Shown here piece by piece: positions 1 through 8,541 of a DNA stretch of 64,000 bases; within the stretch, counting starts at the first letter, position 1, and the number at the start of each line of letters is the position of its first letter. This DNA is from CAIYYX01 sp035530135 (lineage in GTDB: Bacteria > Pseudomonadota > Gammaproteobacteria > Burkholderiales > Rhodocyclaceae): NCBI GenBank assembly GCA_035530135.1, contig DATKVJ010000161.1, positions 1-64,000 of the forward strand. The letters are read 5' to 3'. A model generated the notes under the pieces. It was not told the origin of the DNA. It searched no databases and was given only the letters and a program-made list of their open reading frames with translations. The position numbers and the translations under genes are program-made.

Positions 1-78
1 CACGAGAAGCACCACATGCGCCACGACGAGCCGGCTGAGGGTAGCCCGGGCCGGCTGCAGGCCGCCGGCGCGCGCTGA
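1..78 (+). CDS. C-terminal end of a transporter, probably MFS of the OFA type (partial)
   Basis: Only the last 25 codons are inside the window, ending in TGA at 76-78. The residues are charged and histidine-rich, as in a cytoplasmic tail, and no domain can be read from them. The assignment to an oxalate/formate-antiporter (OFA) type MFS carrier rests on the next gene, 26 bp downstream, which matches the small subunit normally encoded directly behind such carriers. It is an inference from context, and another membrane protein is possible. Confidence 0.45.
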   Translation, partial: HEKHHMRHDEPAEGSPGRLQAAGAR

Positions 79-104
79 ACGCCCAACACTCAAAGGAGAC
101 AGCG

Positions 105-236
105 ATGAACCAGAACCAAGCATCGTCCGGCGGCAGCAGCCCGCTCACCCTCGTGATATTTTGGCTGTACGTCGGCATCCCCCTGCTCTTGGGGGTGTCA
201 TCGACCCTGAAGCAGGCGATGGCGCTGTTCAGGTAG
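105..236 (+). CDS. MFS transporter small subunit (43 aa)
   Basis: A 43-residue protein with a short polar N-terminus, then one hydrophobic segment (about residues 15-32, with VGIPLLLGV) and the ending LKQAMALF. This is the pattern of the tiny single-pass subunit found behind OFA-family MFS carriers, where it is thought to associate with the carrier in the inner membrane. AAAGGAG lies 8 nt before the ATG. It follows the transporter fragment by 26 bp in one operon, which ends at the strong terminator at 286-316. Too short for routine gene callers. Function is inferred from family and context. Confidence 0.7.
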   Translation: MNQNQASSGGSSPLTLVIFWLYVGIPLLLGVSSTLKQAMALFR

Positions 237-285
237 CACGACGGCCGCTTGGGCGCAGTCGGCGCCAGCAGTTCTTCCTCGGATG

Positions 286-316
286 GGGGCGGCGATCAGG
301 CCGCCCCGTTTTTTTT
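286..316 (+). terminator. Rho-independent terminator of the transporter operon
   Basis: A perfect 8-bp stem GGGGCGGC/GCCGCCCC with a 6-nt loop, followed by G and eight T. It lies about 50 bp behind the small-subunit gene and before the regulator gene, so it should isolate the two units. Confidence 0.88.
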
Positions 317-396
317 CGCAAGGCGCGGCGGAGGTGGACAAAGCACAGCGGATGAGAAAGACTTGCGCCTCCCGTTCCGGACACCGCAGATAAACC

Positions 397-1785
397 TTGA
401 AAACCGCGACCGAATTCCAGATCGAGGGCAGCGAACGCGACGCCTTCGGGGGCTGGCAGGAGCGCTCCATCCTGGTGGTGGACGACGAGCCGGGCATGCG
501 TAGCTTTCTCGAGCGCGCCCTGAGGTCGCGCTGCGGCCGGGTCGAGACGGCGGCGTCCGCCGAGGCGGCGGGGGCGCTGCTCGGGCAGCGTCATTTCGAT
601 CTGATCGTTCTCGACAACGCCATGGCCGGCAAGACCGGCGTCGAATGGCTGCACGAAATCCGCGAGGCCGGCCTGCACAACGAGGTGATCCTGATCACCG
701 CCTTCGCCGATCTGGAAACGGCCATCCGGGCGCTGCGCGCCGGCGCCTCCGATTTTCTGCTCAAGCCCTTCCGCATCAACCAGATCTTGAACGCCATCGG
801 CCGTTGCTTCGATCGTGCCCGCCTGCGCCGCGAGAATTTCATTCTGCGCCGCGAACTGGACAGTCACGGCGACCTGGTCGGCGGCGGCTATGGCCTGGTC
901 GGAGAATCGCCGGCGCTCGCCGCCATCCTGGACGTGATCAAGCGGTTGGCCGCGGTGCCGACCACGGCGCTGATCACCGGCGAGTCGGGCACCGGCAAGG
1001 AGCTGGCGGCCCGCGCGCTGCATCTGCTCAGCAGCCGCTCCAGCAACCACCTCGTGCCGGTGAATTGCGGCGCCATCGCGCCGGAAATCATCGAGAGCGA
1101 ACTGTTCGGCCACGTCAAGGGCGCATTCACCGGCGCCGCCTCATCGCGCGAGGGGCTGTTCTTCTATGCCCAGGGGGGCACGCTGTTCCTCGACGAGGTC
1201 GGCGAGTTGCCGCCGGCGATGCAGGCCAAGCTGCTGCGCGTCCTCGAAGACAAGAGGATACGGCCGGTCGGAGCGGAGCGTGAAATTCCGGTCGATGTGC
1301 GGGTCATCGCAGCCACCAACCGGGATCTCGAAGAGGAGGTGAGGCAGGGCCGGTTCCGCCAGGATCTCTATTACCGGCTCAACGTCGTCCAGATCAACAT
1401 GCCGCCGCTGCGCAGCCGCATCGAGGATATCCCTGCCCTGGTCAGCCATTTCGTCCGCCAGCTCGCGCCGCAGCTCGGCGTGCCGCCGCTGGAGCTCGCC
1501 CCGACGCTGCTGGCGACGATGTCGGCTCACGCCTGGCCCGGCAACGTGCGCGAGCTGAGGAATGTGATCGAACGCTGGCTGATCCTCGGCAGCTTTCCCC
1601 ACATGTATTTCGGCGGCAAGCCGAAGTATGAGCTGCCAGACGACGACCTGAGCCTGGGGGCGGTCGAGAAGCGGCACATCCTGAAGGTTCTCGCCGCGGT
1701 TCACGGCAACAAGACAGAGGCCGGCCGCCGCCTCGGCGTGTCGCGCAAGACCCTGGAGCGCAAGTGCGCCGAGTGGGGCGTCTAG
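397..1785 (+). CDS. Sigma-54-dependent response regulator, NtrC/DctD type
   Basis: 462 aa. It has a receiver domain at about residues 24-140, with the acidic pair in VVDDEPG, phosphoacceptor Asp73 (VLDNAM) and the conserved Lys of LLKPF. An AAA+ domain follows at about 165-400, with Walker A GESGTGKE at 195 and the sigma-54 contact motif GAFTGA at 242. A Fis-type helix-turn-helix is at the C-terminus (GRRLGVSRKTLERK). The start is TTG: an in-frame TAA lies 6 nt upstream, and the next possible starts fall inside the receiver. No clear ribosome site is seen. It pairs with the kinase at 1867. The neighbouring transporter is a plausible target, but no -24/-12 promoter lies in the window to prove it. 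Its TAG stop lies in a dispersed repeat. Confidence 0.93.
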   Translation: MKTATEFQIEGSERDAFGGWQERSILVVDDEPGMRSFLERALRSRCGRVETAASAEAAGALLGQRHFDLIVLDNAMAGKTGVEWLHEIREAGLHNEVILITAFADLETAIRALRAGASDFLLKPFRINQILNAIGRCFDRARLRRENFILRRELDSHGDLVGGGYGLVGESPALAAILDVIKRLAAVPTTALITGESGTGKELAARALHLLSSRSSNHLVPVNCGAIAPEIIESELFGHVKGAFTGAASSREGLFFYAQGGTLFLDEVGELPPAMQAKLLRVLEDKRIRPVGAEREIPVDVRVIAATNRDLEEEVRQGRFRQDLYYRLNVVQINMPPLRSRIEDIPALVSHFVRQLAPQLGVPPLELAPTLLATMSAHAWPGNVRELRNVIERWLILGSFPHMYFGGKPKYELPDDDLSLGAVEKRHILKVLAAVHGNKTEAGRRLGVSRKTLERKCAEWGV

Positions 1786-1860
1786 TGCCCGTAGTGGTCG
1801 AAGGCAACCCGGGACACTTGTGCCGCGAAGGAGTACTTGTGCCGCTGAGCAGGTGCTAGG
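1784..1860 (+). repeat. Dispersed intergenic repeat, copy 1
   Basis: Begins AGTGCCCGT directly at the stop codon of the response regulator, like the copy behind pobA. It contains two short units of ACTTGTGCCGC spaced 19 bp apart. It is the most degenerate of the four loci. It fills the gap between regulator and kinase genes, so the pair must be co-transcribed through it or the kinase has its own promoter. Confidence 0.6.
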
Positions 1861-1866
1861 CCGGTG

Positions 1867-3891
1867 ATGCGTCTCAAGGCCTTTCCGAGCGTGATCAGCC
1901 ACGCCTCTGTCAGAATCCGGTTGCTCCTGGTGGCGCTGGTGCCGGTGCTGGCGATCCTGCCGATCCTGCTGTTCCTGATCTTCTATTGGGGTGTGGCCTA
2001 TTACGACCGGTTGCTGACCTTCAAGGTGAGCAGCGACCTCGCCGTTGCGCACCAGTATTTCACCCGCGTCGTCGATCGCATCGGTCTCGACATCTCCGGC
2101 TTGGGCGCCTCTCATCGCTTCGTGACGGCGCTGCGGCGGGGCCACGGCGCCGACATGGATGGTTTCTTGGCGGAAAAGAAGGCGGCACTGGACCTGGATT
2201 TCCTCAACTTCCTAGACCGCCGGGGTCGGCTGCTGGCCTCGTCTCAGGGCGGCGGTCTGGGCCACCAGAACGATGCCAACTGGCCGGTGGTCAAGCGTGC
2301 GATCGCCGGGCGCACCGCGACGGAAATCGACATCTATGACCAAAATCGGCTGCGCCTGATCGGCGAGGACGTCGCGGAGCAGGCGCGCCTCGAACTGGTC
2401 GCCACCCCGAACGCTGCGCCGACCGATGAGCTCGCCGAGACCCGCGGCATGGTCATCCACAGCGCGGCACCGGTGGTCGATGCGGAAGGACGTCTGCTCG
2501 GCATCATCGAGGGCGGCGTCCTGCTCAACCGCAATCTCCGCTTCGTCGATACCATCAACAGCCTGGTCTATCCGAAGGGGTCCCTGCCGTCGGGCAGCGA
2601 GGGCACGGCCACCCTGTTTCTCGACGACGTGCGCATCGCCACCAACGTCCGCCTCTTCGGCAAGCGCCGGGCGCTCGGCACGCGCGCCTCGAAAGCGGTG
2701 CGCGACCAGGTTCTCGGCCAGGGCAAGACCTGGCTGGACCGCGCCTTCGTCGTGCACGACTGGTACATCTCCGCCTACGAACCGATCAAGGACAGCTTCG
2801 GCAGCCGCGTCGGGATGCTCTACGTCGGCTACCTGGAGGCGCCGTTTCGCCAAGCCAAGGAAGCCGCGATCGGCCTGATCGTGCTGCTGTTTGCGTCCGT
2901 CTGCGGCGCCGGGGTGTTCTTCTCGTTGCGCGTGGCGCGGGAAATCTATCGTCCGCTAAAGAACATGAACCGGACCATGACGGCGGTGGAGCAAGGCGAC
3001 CTCTCGGCCCGCACCGGCGTCAGCGAGAGTCGTGAAGAGCTCGGCAATCTCGCGCGTCACCTCGACGAGCTGCTCGACAAGGTGCAGCAGCAGAACGAAG
3101 AACTGAAGGCCTGGGCGGGTGGGCTGGACCGCAAGGTCGTCGCTCGTACCGCCGAACTGGAGCAGGCCAACCGGCTGCTGGTCGCGACCCAGAGGCAGCT
3201 GGCGCTGTCGGAAAAGCTCGCCGCCATCGGCGAGATCACCGCCGGCGTCGCCCACGAGATCAACAATCCGGTCGCGGTCATGCAGGGCAACCTGGACGTG
3301 CTGCGCGAGACCCTGGGCGATCATGCTGGGCCGGTCGAGGGCGAGCTGCTGCTGCTCGACCAACAGATCCAGCGCATCGCCACCATCGTCACCAAGCTGC
3401 TGCAGTTCGCCAGTCCCAGCGAATTCGCCGGCTACGTCGAGTCGGTTTCGACCGACGAGGCGGTGGCCGACTCCCTGTTCCTGGTTTCGCATCTGCTCAA
3501 GCGGGCCGACATCCGCGTCAGCCACCGCAGAGGCGCGACGCGGCTGGTGACCATCAACAAGAACGAGCTACAGCAGGTATTGATCAACCTGTTCACCAAT
3601 GCCATCCACGCGATGGCGGGCGGCGGCGAACTGAACATCGAGACCTCGGACTGGGACGACGAAGCGGGCGGCCGCGGTGGGGTGGACATCCGGGTGGCGG
3701 ACACCGGGATCGGCATCAGGAAGGAAAACCTGGGACGCGTCTTCGACGCCTTTTTCACCACCAAGCACCAGGGGGGCACGGGCCTGGGGCTGTCGATCAG
3801 CTACACGCTGGTCGCCCGCTACGGCGGCTCGATCTCCGTGGATAGCCAGGAAGGAATCGGCACCGTATTCGTCGTGCGGCTCCTCGCGTGA
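1867..3891 (+). CDS. Membrane sensor histidine kinase with cache-type sensor and HAMP domain
   Basis: 674 aa from the ATG; an in-frame GTG directly before it is an alternative. TM1 is at about residues 18-42, a large periplasmic sensor of the double-cache type at about 45-325, and TM2 at about 337-358. A HAMP segment and coiled coil follow (about 359-440), then the HisKA box with His463 in VAHEINNP. The HATPase domain has the N box (LFTNAIHAM), G1 (DTGIGI) and G2 (GGTGLGLSI). The HEINNP form is common in kinases that partner NtrC-like regulators. It lies directly behind such a regulator and should phosphorylate its Asp73. The ligand is unknown; a carboxylate linked to the upstream carrier is a guess. 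Confidence 0.93.
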   Translation: MRLKAFPSVISHASVRIRLLLVALVPVLAILPILLFLIFYWGVAYYDRLLTFKVSSDLAVAHQYFTRVVDRIGLDISGLGASHRFVTALRRGHGADMDGFLAEKKAALDLDFLNFLDRRGRLLASSQGGGLGHQNDANWPVVKRAIAGRTATEIDIYDQNRLRLIGEDVAEQARLELVATPNAAPTDELAETRGMVIHSAAPVVDAEGRLLGIIEGGVLLNRNLRFVDTINSLVYPKGSLPSGSEGTATLFLDDVRIATNVRLFGKRRALGTRASKAVRDQVLGQGKTWLDRAFVVHDWYISAYEPIKDSFGSRVGMLYVGYLEAPFRQAKEAAIGLIVLLFASVCGAGVFFSLRVAREIYRPLKNMNRTMTAVEQGDLSARTGVSESREELGNLARHLDELLDKVQQQNEELKAWAGGLDRKVVARTAELEQANRLLVATQRQLALSEKLAAIGEITAGVAHEINNPVAVMQGNLDVLRETLGDHAGPVEGELLLLDQQIQRIATIVTKLLQFASPSEFAGYVESVSTDEAVADSLFLVSHLLKRADIRVSHRRGATRLVTINKNELQQVLINLFTNAIHAMAGGGELNIETSDWDDEAGGRGGVDIRVADTGIGIRKENLGRVFDAFFTTKHQGGTGLGLSISYTLVARYGGSISVDSQEGIGTVFVVRLLA

Positions 3892-3928
3892 TCGGTTGCC
3901 GTCCGCAGGATAAACGCGAGTGGCGGAC

Positions 3929-3998
3929 AAAAAAAAGCCCGCAGCTTTTGCGGGCTTAAATCCAGTTCCAAAGGAGGAGGTTCTGGAGGAGACGGAAC
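3929..3998 (-). ncRNA. Predicted small RNA with C-rich anti-Shine-Dalgarno loops, copy 1
   Basis: Read on the minus strand it has three parts. First is a 5' single-stranded stretch with TCTCCTCC. Then comes a hairpin with stem CCAG/CTGG and CC/GG and loop TCCTCCTTT. Last is an intrinsic terminator, stem AAGCCCGC/GCGGGCTT (3935-3957), followed by eight T. No ORF is present. An almost identical body, differing by one T, is repeated at 11639-11707 on the same strand, while flanking DNA differs. That conservation of only the RNA-like part is the main support. It converges with the kinase gene. Regulation of translation by pairing to ribosome-binding sites is inferred from the CCTCC motifs. Confidence 0.7.
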
Positions 3999-4000
3999 GA

Positions 4001-4030
4001 ATCTTACCCTCCGATGCTGCATAGCAACAA
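4001..4030 (-). promoter_or_regulatory. Predicted promoter of small RNA copy 1
   Basis: Minus strand: -35 TTGTTG (4025-4030), 18-bp spacer, -10 TAAGAT (4001-4006). This places the RNA start near 3993-3998, exactly where the similarity between the two sRNA copies begins. Confidence 0.55.
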
Positions 4031-4121
4031 ACGATAAAATCTGCATTTACAGTTTACTTTTAGTATTCCATACGCCCAGGCAACGGCGTCCGAACCGCCG
4101 GCGCCGAGCCCACGGGCGCGG

Positions 4122-4982
4122 CTATTCTGACCCTTGCTGCCCCCGGAAAATCCTCACCATCTGCCGCGCGATTTCCCGGGGCGAGCTCTTCCCCTGCCGA
4201 TACCAGACGCGGGACCAGTTCAGGGCGCCCAGCAGTGCCAGGCGGAACAGGGAGCGGTCGGTGCCACGCGGCAGCTTCAGGTCCAGCACCAGTTGGCGGA
4301 AGATCTGGTCGTATTTTTCCCGGTCGGCGCGCACCCGCCGCTGCAACTGCTCCTCGTGAATGGCGAACAGGCCGGTGCCGGTGATCTGGTGGATCGGGTT
4401 GTCGCCGGAAATGGCAGCAATATGCTCGGCACAGGCAAGCTCCAGCCTCAGCCAAGGATCCTGTTGCTGCTTTATCCGCTCCTCGACGCGGGCGATCAGC
4501 TGGCCGAAGCCCTCGCGATGAACCGCCACGAAGAGGTCCTCTTTGGCCGGAAAGTAGTGGTATACCGATCCGGGCAGCAGTCCCACCCGGCGGGCGATAT
4601 CCCGGATCGAGGTGCCGCCGTAGCCTCGCTGCGAGAAGAGCTCTGCCGCGGCCAGGAGGATTTGATCGCGGCGCAAGTCGGGCCGGCCGTCACCCTCTAT
4701 GCCCGGGTGGGATTTCCCGGCGAACTTGCGGGTGACGTCGCCGCGGCGCAAAACCTCCCGCTGACCGGCGGTGAGATTCGAGGCCTTTCTCTGCGCCAGC
4801 GCCTTCAGCCGCTTGTAGGCGGTTTCTAAATCGTGCTTGCGCCAGATGTAGCGGACCCCGGAGGGCGATACCGGATGGCCGAGCCGATTCAGCGCTGCCG
4901 CCACCCGCGCCTGACCCAGTTGCGGCTGCTCGCGGGCGTAGCGCAACACTGCGGCCTCGAGCGGCTCTTTCTGACCTTCCAT
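4122..4982 (-). CDS. TetR/AcrR-family repressor with an extra N-terminal helix-turn-helix
   Basis: 286 aa from the ATG at 4982, which has GAGGAA 4 nt upstream; the longer frame to 5036 lacks a ribosome site. Residues about 10-60 form a helix-turn-helix of the kind seen in transposase/integrase N-termini (VAAALNRLGHPVSPSGVRYI). The canonical TetR domain starts near residue 100, with LFSQRGYGGTSIRDIA and VYHYFPAKEDLF. The C-terminal ligand domain is not assignable. Usual TetR proteins are about 190-220 aa, so the extra front domain is notable. It is divergent from the beta-oxidation genes, and a near-perfect palindrome lies between them, so it probably represses both. The inducer is likely an aromatic acyl-CoA (inference). 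Confidence 0.9.
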   Translation of the reverse strand: MEGQKEPLEAAVLRYAREQPQLGQARVAAALNRLGHPVSPSGVRYIWRKHDLETAYKRLKALAQRKASNLTAGQREVLRRGDVTRKFAGKSHPGIEGDGRPDLRRDQILLAAAELFSQRGYGGTSIRDIARRVGLLPGSVYHYFPAKEDLFVAVHREGFGQLIARVEERIKQQQDPWLRLELACAEHIAAISGDNPIHQITGTGLFAIHEEQLQRRVRADREKYDQIFRQLVLDLKLPRGTDRSLFRLALLGALNWSRVWYRQGKSSPREIARQMVRIFRGQQGSE

Positions 4983-5048
4983 CGCTTCCTCGTTATCCGG
5001 CCGGTGGCTAAGGATACCGCACGCGCCGGTACCCACTAAACTACCCTA

Positions 5049-5067
5049 TTGTCCAACCGTTTGACAA
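5049..5067. promoter_or_regulatory. Probable TetR operator in the divergent promoter region
   Basis: A 19-bp imperfect palindrome, TTGTCCAACCGTTTGACAA, mismatched only at one symmetric pair and the centre. It covers the -35 box of the rightward promoter (TTGACA, 5061-5066) and, on the other strand, a TTGTCA that could be the -35 of the TetR gene. The position is ideal for repression of both directions. Confidence 0.65.
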
Positions 5068-5089
5068 GTTAGTTCGCGGGGGCTAGTCT
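5061..5089 (+). promoter_or_regulatory. Sigma-70 promoter of the catabolic operon
   Basis: TTGACA at 5061-5066, a 17-bp spacer and TAGTCT at 5084-5089. It lies 40 bp before the ATG at 5129 and overlaps the palindrome at 5049-5067. Confidence 0.65.
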
Positions 5090-5128
5090 GTCGCCCCAGC
5101 GAGTCAAATGAAACAGGGAGCGTCGCGA

Positions 5129-7249
5129 ATGAGCGAAGTGGTCAGCGTTGCCGACCGGGGTGACATCGCCTTGGTCACGATAGATAGCCCGCCGGTCAAT
5201 GCCATCAACCAGGCGCTGCGGGCGGGTCTGAAGCGGGTCTTCATCGAACTCAGGGAGCGACCTGAGATCAAGGCCGTCGTCCTGTGCTGCGCCGGCAAGA
5301 CCTTCGTCGCCGGCGCGGACATCAAGGAATTCGACACCGGCATCGTCCCGCCGGGTTATCACGAGGTCTATCGGCTGATCGAAGACAGCCCGGTGCCGGT
5401 GATCGCTGCCGTCCACGGCACGGCGCTGGGCGGCGGCACCGAGCTGGCGCTGGCCTGCCATTACCGGGTCGCCCAGGAGTCCGCCAGCTTCGGCCTGCCC
5501 GAGCTGTCGCTGGGCATCATCCCGGGCGCAGGCGGCACCCAGCGCCTGCCCCGCTTGATCCCGCTGGAATCGGCGCTGGACATGATGCTCTCGGGCAAGC
5601 CGGTCCCCGCCGCCACCGCCAGGGAGCAGGGCCTGGTGGACCTGGTGTGCGCCGGCGACTCCAGGGAAGCGGCTATCGGCTATGCCCGCGAACTGATCGC
5701 CCACGGCAAGGGCCCGCGGCGCAGCCGCGAACTGCCGGTCAGGGGCGCCGAGAATAGCGGCGAGTTGTTGGCGGCCAAGCGCGACCAGGTCGCCAAAACC
5801 ATGAGGAACCGCAACTCCCCGCTCGCGCTGATCGATGCGGTCCAGGCAGCGGTCGAGCTCCCTTTCGACGAAGGCCTCAAGGTCGAGGCAGCGAAATCCG
5901 ACGAACTGCCCCAGGCGGCCGAATCCCGGGCGCTGCGCCACCTGTTCTTCGCCGAGCGCGAAGTGCGCAAGATCCCGGGATTGTCGCCGGCGATCAAGGC
6001 GCGGCCGGTCGGGCGCGTCGGCATCGTCGGCGCCGGCACCATGGGCGGGGGCATCGGCATGTGCTTCGCCAACGCCGGCATCCCCGTCACCCTGCTCGAT
6101 ACCGCCCAGGAGAACCTGGACCGCGGCCTGGCGACCATAGTCAAGAATTACCAGCGCTCGGTCACGCGCGGCAGCCTCACCCAGGAGCAGGTAGAACAGC
6201 GGCTCGCGTTGATCAAGACGAGCCTGGACTATGCCGCCTTCGCCGACGCGGACCTGGTGATCGAGGCGGTCTTCGAGAACATGGCGCTGAAAAAGGATAT
6301 CTTCGCCAAGCTCGACGCCGTGGTGCGCCCGGGCACCGTGCTCGCGACCAATACCTCGACCCTGGACATCGACGAGATCGCGGCGGTCACCCGGCGCCCC
6401 CAAGACATCGTCGGCCTGCACTTCTTCAGCCCGGCCAACGTCATGCCGCTGCTGGAAATCGTCCAGACCCGCGACACCTCGCCCGAGGTGCTGACCACGG
6501 CGCTGGAGACCGCCCGGCGGATCAGGAAGACCGGGGTGGTGGCCAAGGTCTGCTATGGTTTCATCGGCAACCGCATGATGGATCCCTACGGGCGCGAAGC
6601 CGAGCGCTGCCTGCTGGAGGGCGCGACCCCGGAACAGGTCGACGGCGCCCTGGAGGCCTTCGGCATGGCCATGGGCATCCTCGCGGTCTATGATCTGGCC
6701 GGCATCGACGTCGGCTACAACACGCGCGAGGCGCGCCGGCACCTGCTGCCGAAAGATCCGAGCTTCTACCGGCCCACGGCGCTGCTCACCGAGCGCGGCT
6801 GGCTCGGGCAGAAGACCGGGCGCGGCTACTACCGTTACGATGGCCCTGGGGGCAAGCGCACGCCCGATGCCGAAGTCGTCGAAATGCTGGCGCAGGAGGC
6901 GTCGCGTCTCGGGGTGCCGCAACGCCGACCCGGCGCGGAGGAGGTCGTCGAGCGCTGCCTCTACGCGATGATCAACGAGGGGGCGCTGCTGCTCGAACAG
7001 GGCATCGCGCTGCGCGCCAGCGACATCGACGTGGTGTATACGTCCGGTTACGGCTTTCCCCGCTACCGCGGCGGCCCGATGTTCTACGCCGACAGCGTCG
7101 GGCTGAAGCAAATCTACCAGCGCCTCCTGGAGTTCCGGCGCGAGCTCGATCCCCAGTACTGGACACCGGCGCCGCTGCTGGAGCGGCTCGCCCTGTCCGG
7201 TTCGAGCTTCGCCCAGTGGCAGGCGGCGCAGACCAGGAGCGGATCATGA
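5129..7249 (+). CDS. Bifunctional enoyl-CoA hydratase / 3-hydroxyacyl-CoA dehydrogenase (FadJ/FadB-like)
   Basis: 706 aa from the ATG at 5129, which has AGGGAG 8 nt upstream; the ATG at 5108 has none. The N-terminal crotonase domain (about 1-190) has FVAGADIKEF for the oxyanion hole and GGGTELAL and PELSLGIIPGAGGTQR around the catalytic glutamates. The NAD-binding dehydrogenase domain starts near residue 292 (VGIVGAGTMGGGIG), with LHFFSPANVMPLLEIV, and two C-terminal helical domains follow. It should hydrate an enoyl-CoA and oxidise the 3-hydroxyacyl-CoA. With the thiolase that overlaps its stop and the ligase downstream it forms a beta-oxidation module, probably for phenylpropanoid (cinnamate-type) side chains. 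Confidence 0.93.
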   Translation: MSEVVSVADRGDIALVTIDSPPVNAINQALRAGLKRVFIELRERPEIKAVVLCCAGKTFVAGADIKEFDTGIVPPGYHEVYRLIEDSPVPVIAAVHGTALGGGTELALACHYRVAQESASFGLPELSLGIIPGAGGTQRLPRLIPLESALDMMLSGKPVPAATAREQGLVDLVCAGDSREAAIGYARELIAHGKGPRRSRELPVRGAENSGELLAAKRDQVAKTMRNRNSPLALIDAVQAAVELPFDEGLKVEAAKSDELPQAAESRALRHLFFAEREVRKIPGLSPAIKARPVGRVGIVGAGTMGGGIGMCFANAGIPVTLLDTAQENLDRGLATIVKNYQRSVTRGSLTQEQVEQRLALIKTSLDYAAFADADLVIEAVFENMALKKDIFAKLDAVVRPGTVLATNTSTLDIDEIAAVTRRPQDIVGLHFFSPANVMPLLEIVQTRDTSPEVLTTALETARRIRKTGVVAKVCYGFIGNRMMDPYGREAERCLLEGATPEQVDGALEAFGMAMGILAVYDLAGIDVGYNTREARRHLLPKDPSFYRPTALLTERGWLGQKTGRGYYRYDGPGGKRTPDAEVVEMLAQEASRLGVPQRRPGAEEVVERCLYAMINEGALLLEQGIALRASDIDVVYTSGYGFPRYRGGPMFYADSVGLKQIYQRLLEFRRELDPQYWTPAPLLERLALSGSSFAQWQAAQTRSGS

Positions 7250-8451
7250 GCCGGGCGTTCATTCCCTACGGCGGCTACTGGTCCACGCCCTTCGCCAAGT
7301 GGCAGGGGACGCTCGCCCATCTGCACAGCCTCAAGCTGGCGGCGAACTGCGCGAAGCAGGCGCTGGCGGAAAAGCGCTTCCCGCTGGAGGCGATCGACCT
7401 GGGCATACTCGGCATCACCAATCCGCAGCCGAGCAGCTTCTACGGCCTGCCCTGGGTCACCGGCATGATCGGCCTGGACGGCGTCGCCGGTCCGACCGTG
7501 CAGCAGGCCTGCGCCACCGGCGCCCGCAGCCTGCAGATGGCGAGCCAGGAGATCGCCGGCGGCAGTGCGCGCTGCGTCCTGGTGGTCACCGCCGACCGCA
7601 TGTCCAACGGCGCGGTGCTCTACTATCCGGACGGCACGGCGCCGGGCGGCAGAGGCATCACCGAATCGTGGACCCTGGACAACTTCGCCAACGATCCCCA
7701 TGCGGGCAACGCGATGTTAGACACGGCGGAGAACGTCGCGCGCCGCTACGGTTTCACCACCGCACAGCAGCACGAAGTGGCGCTGCGCCGCTACCAGCAG
7801 TACCAGGAGGCGCTGGCCGACGACCGTGCCTTCCAGCGCCGTTACATGATCGACGTCGCCGTCACCGACGCGGGCTTCAGGAAGCAGCTCGGCAGCTTCT
7901 CTTCCGACGACGGCATCGTCGCTTCGACGCCCGAGGGTCTGGCCAGGCTCAGGCCGGTCAAGGCCGACGGCACGGTGAGCTTCGGCGGCCAGACGCATCC
8001 GGCCGACGGCAACGCCGGCGTCATCGTCACGACTCGGGAGCTGGCCAGGGAGTTCTCGCACGACGCCGGCATCGAGGTGGAACTGCTGGGTTTCGGCACG
8101 GCGCGGGTGGAGAAGGGCTACATGCCGCTGGCGACGGTACCCGCCGCCAATGCCGCGCTGGCCGCCGCGGGGCTGGAATTCAAGGACGTGGATGCGGTCA
8201 AGAGCCATAACCCGTTCGCGGTCAATGATCTGGTGCTCGCGCGCGAGACCGGCTTTCCGCTGGAGCGGATGAACAACTACGGCTGCTCGCTGATCTGGGG
8301 GCATCCGCAGGCGCCCACCGGGGTTCGCTCGACCATCGAACTGATCGAGGAGCTCGCCCTGAAGGGCGGCGGCACCGGCCTGTTTACCGGCTGCGCGGCG
8401 GGCGACTCGGGCATGGCCGTGGTCCTGCGGGTGAGCGACCGCGGGCGCTGA
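7246..8451 (+). CDS. Thiolase-family protein (acyl-CoA acetyltransferase)
   Basis: 401 aa, starting in an ATGA overlap with the previous stop, so translation is coupled. The nucleophilic Cys is in QQACATGARS, the active-site His in GHPQAPTGVRS and the second Cys in TGCAAGDSGMA. The usual NEAF motif is replaced by SHNPFAVND and the usual CxGGGxG by CAAGDSG, so it belongs to a divergent branch rather than the PhaA/AtoB group. It would cleave the 3-oxoacyl-CoA made by the preceding enzyme into acetyl-CoA and a shortened acyl-CoA. If the substrate is a hydroxycinnamoyl-CoA, the product is a benzoyl-CoA derivative. Compare the standard thiolase at 47101-48285. Confidence 0.9.
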   Translation: MSRAFIPYGGYWSTPFAKWQGTLAHLHSLKLAANCAKQALAEKRFPLEAIDLGILGITNPQPSSFYGLPWVTGMIGLDGVAGPTVQQACATGARSLQMASQEIAGGSARCVLVVTADRMSNGAVLYYPDGTAPGGRGITESWTLDNFANDPHAGNAMLDTAENVARRYGFTTAQQHEVALRRYQQYQEALADDRAFQRRYMIDVAVTDAGFRKQLGSFSSDDGIVASTPEGLARLRPVKADGTVSFGGQTHPADGNAGVIVTTRELAREFSHDAGIEVELLGFGTARVEKGYMPLATVPAANAALAAAGLEFKDVDAVKSHNPFAVNDLVLARETGFPLERMNNYGCSLIWGHPQAPTGVRSTIELIEELALKGGGTGLFTGCAAGDSGMAVVLRVSDRGR

Positions 8452-8541
8452 TGTCGTCTGAAGGCTAGACTGTTCCAGGAAAAGAATCGGAGAATTTCAG
8501 GACAACATATTTCTCGCGTCAACCCACAGGAGGAGATGAAG

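Noticed and set aside
3935..3957. Terminator of the histidine kinase gene on the plus strand
   Set aside because: On the plus strand the hairpin is followed by AAATCC rather than T; the T-run is on the minus-strand side, so it serves the sRNA.
5069..7111. 680-codon minus-strand frame opposite the bifunctional beta-oxidation gene
   Set aside because: Codon-position shadow of a clear FadJ-like gene; composition is unlike a folded protein.
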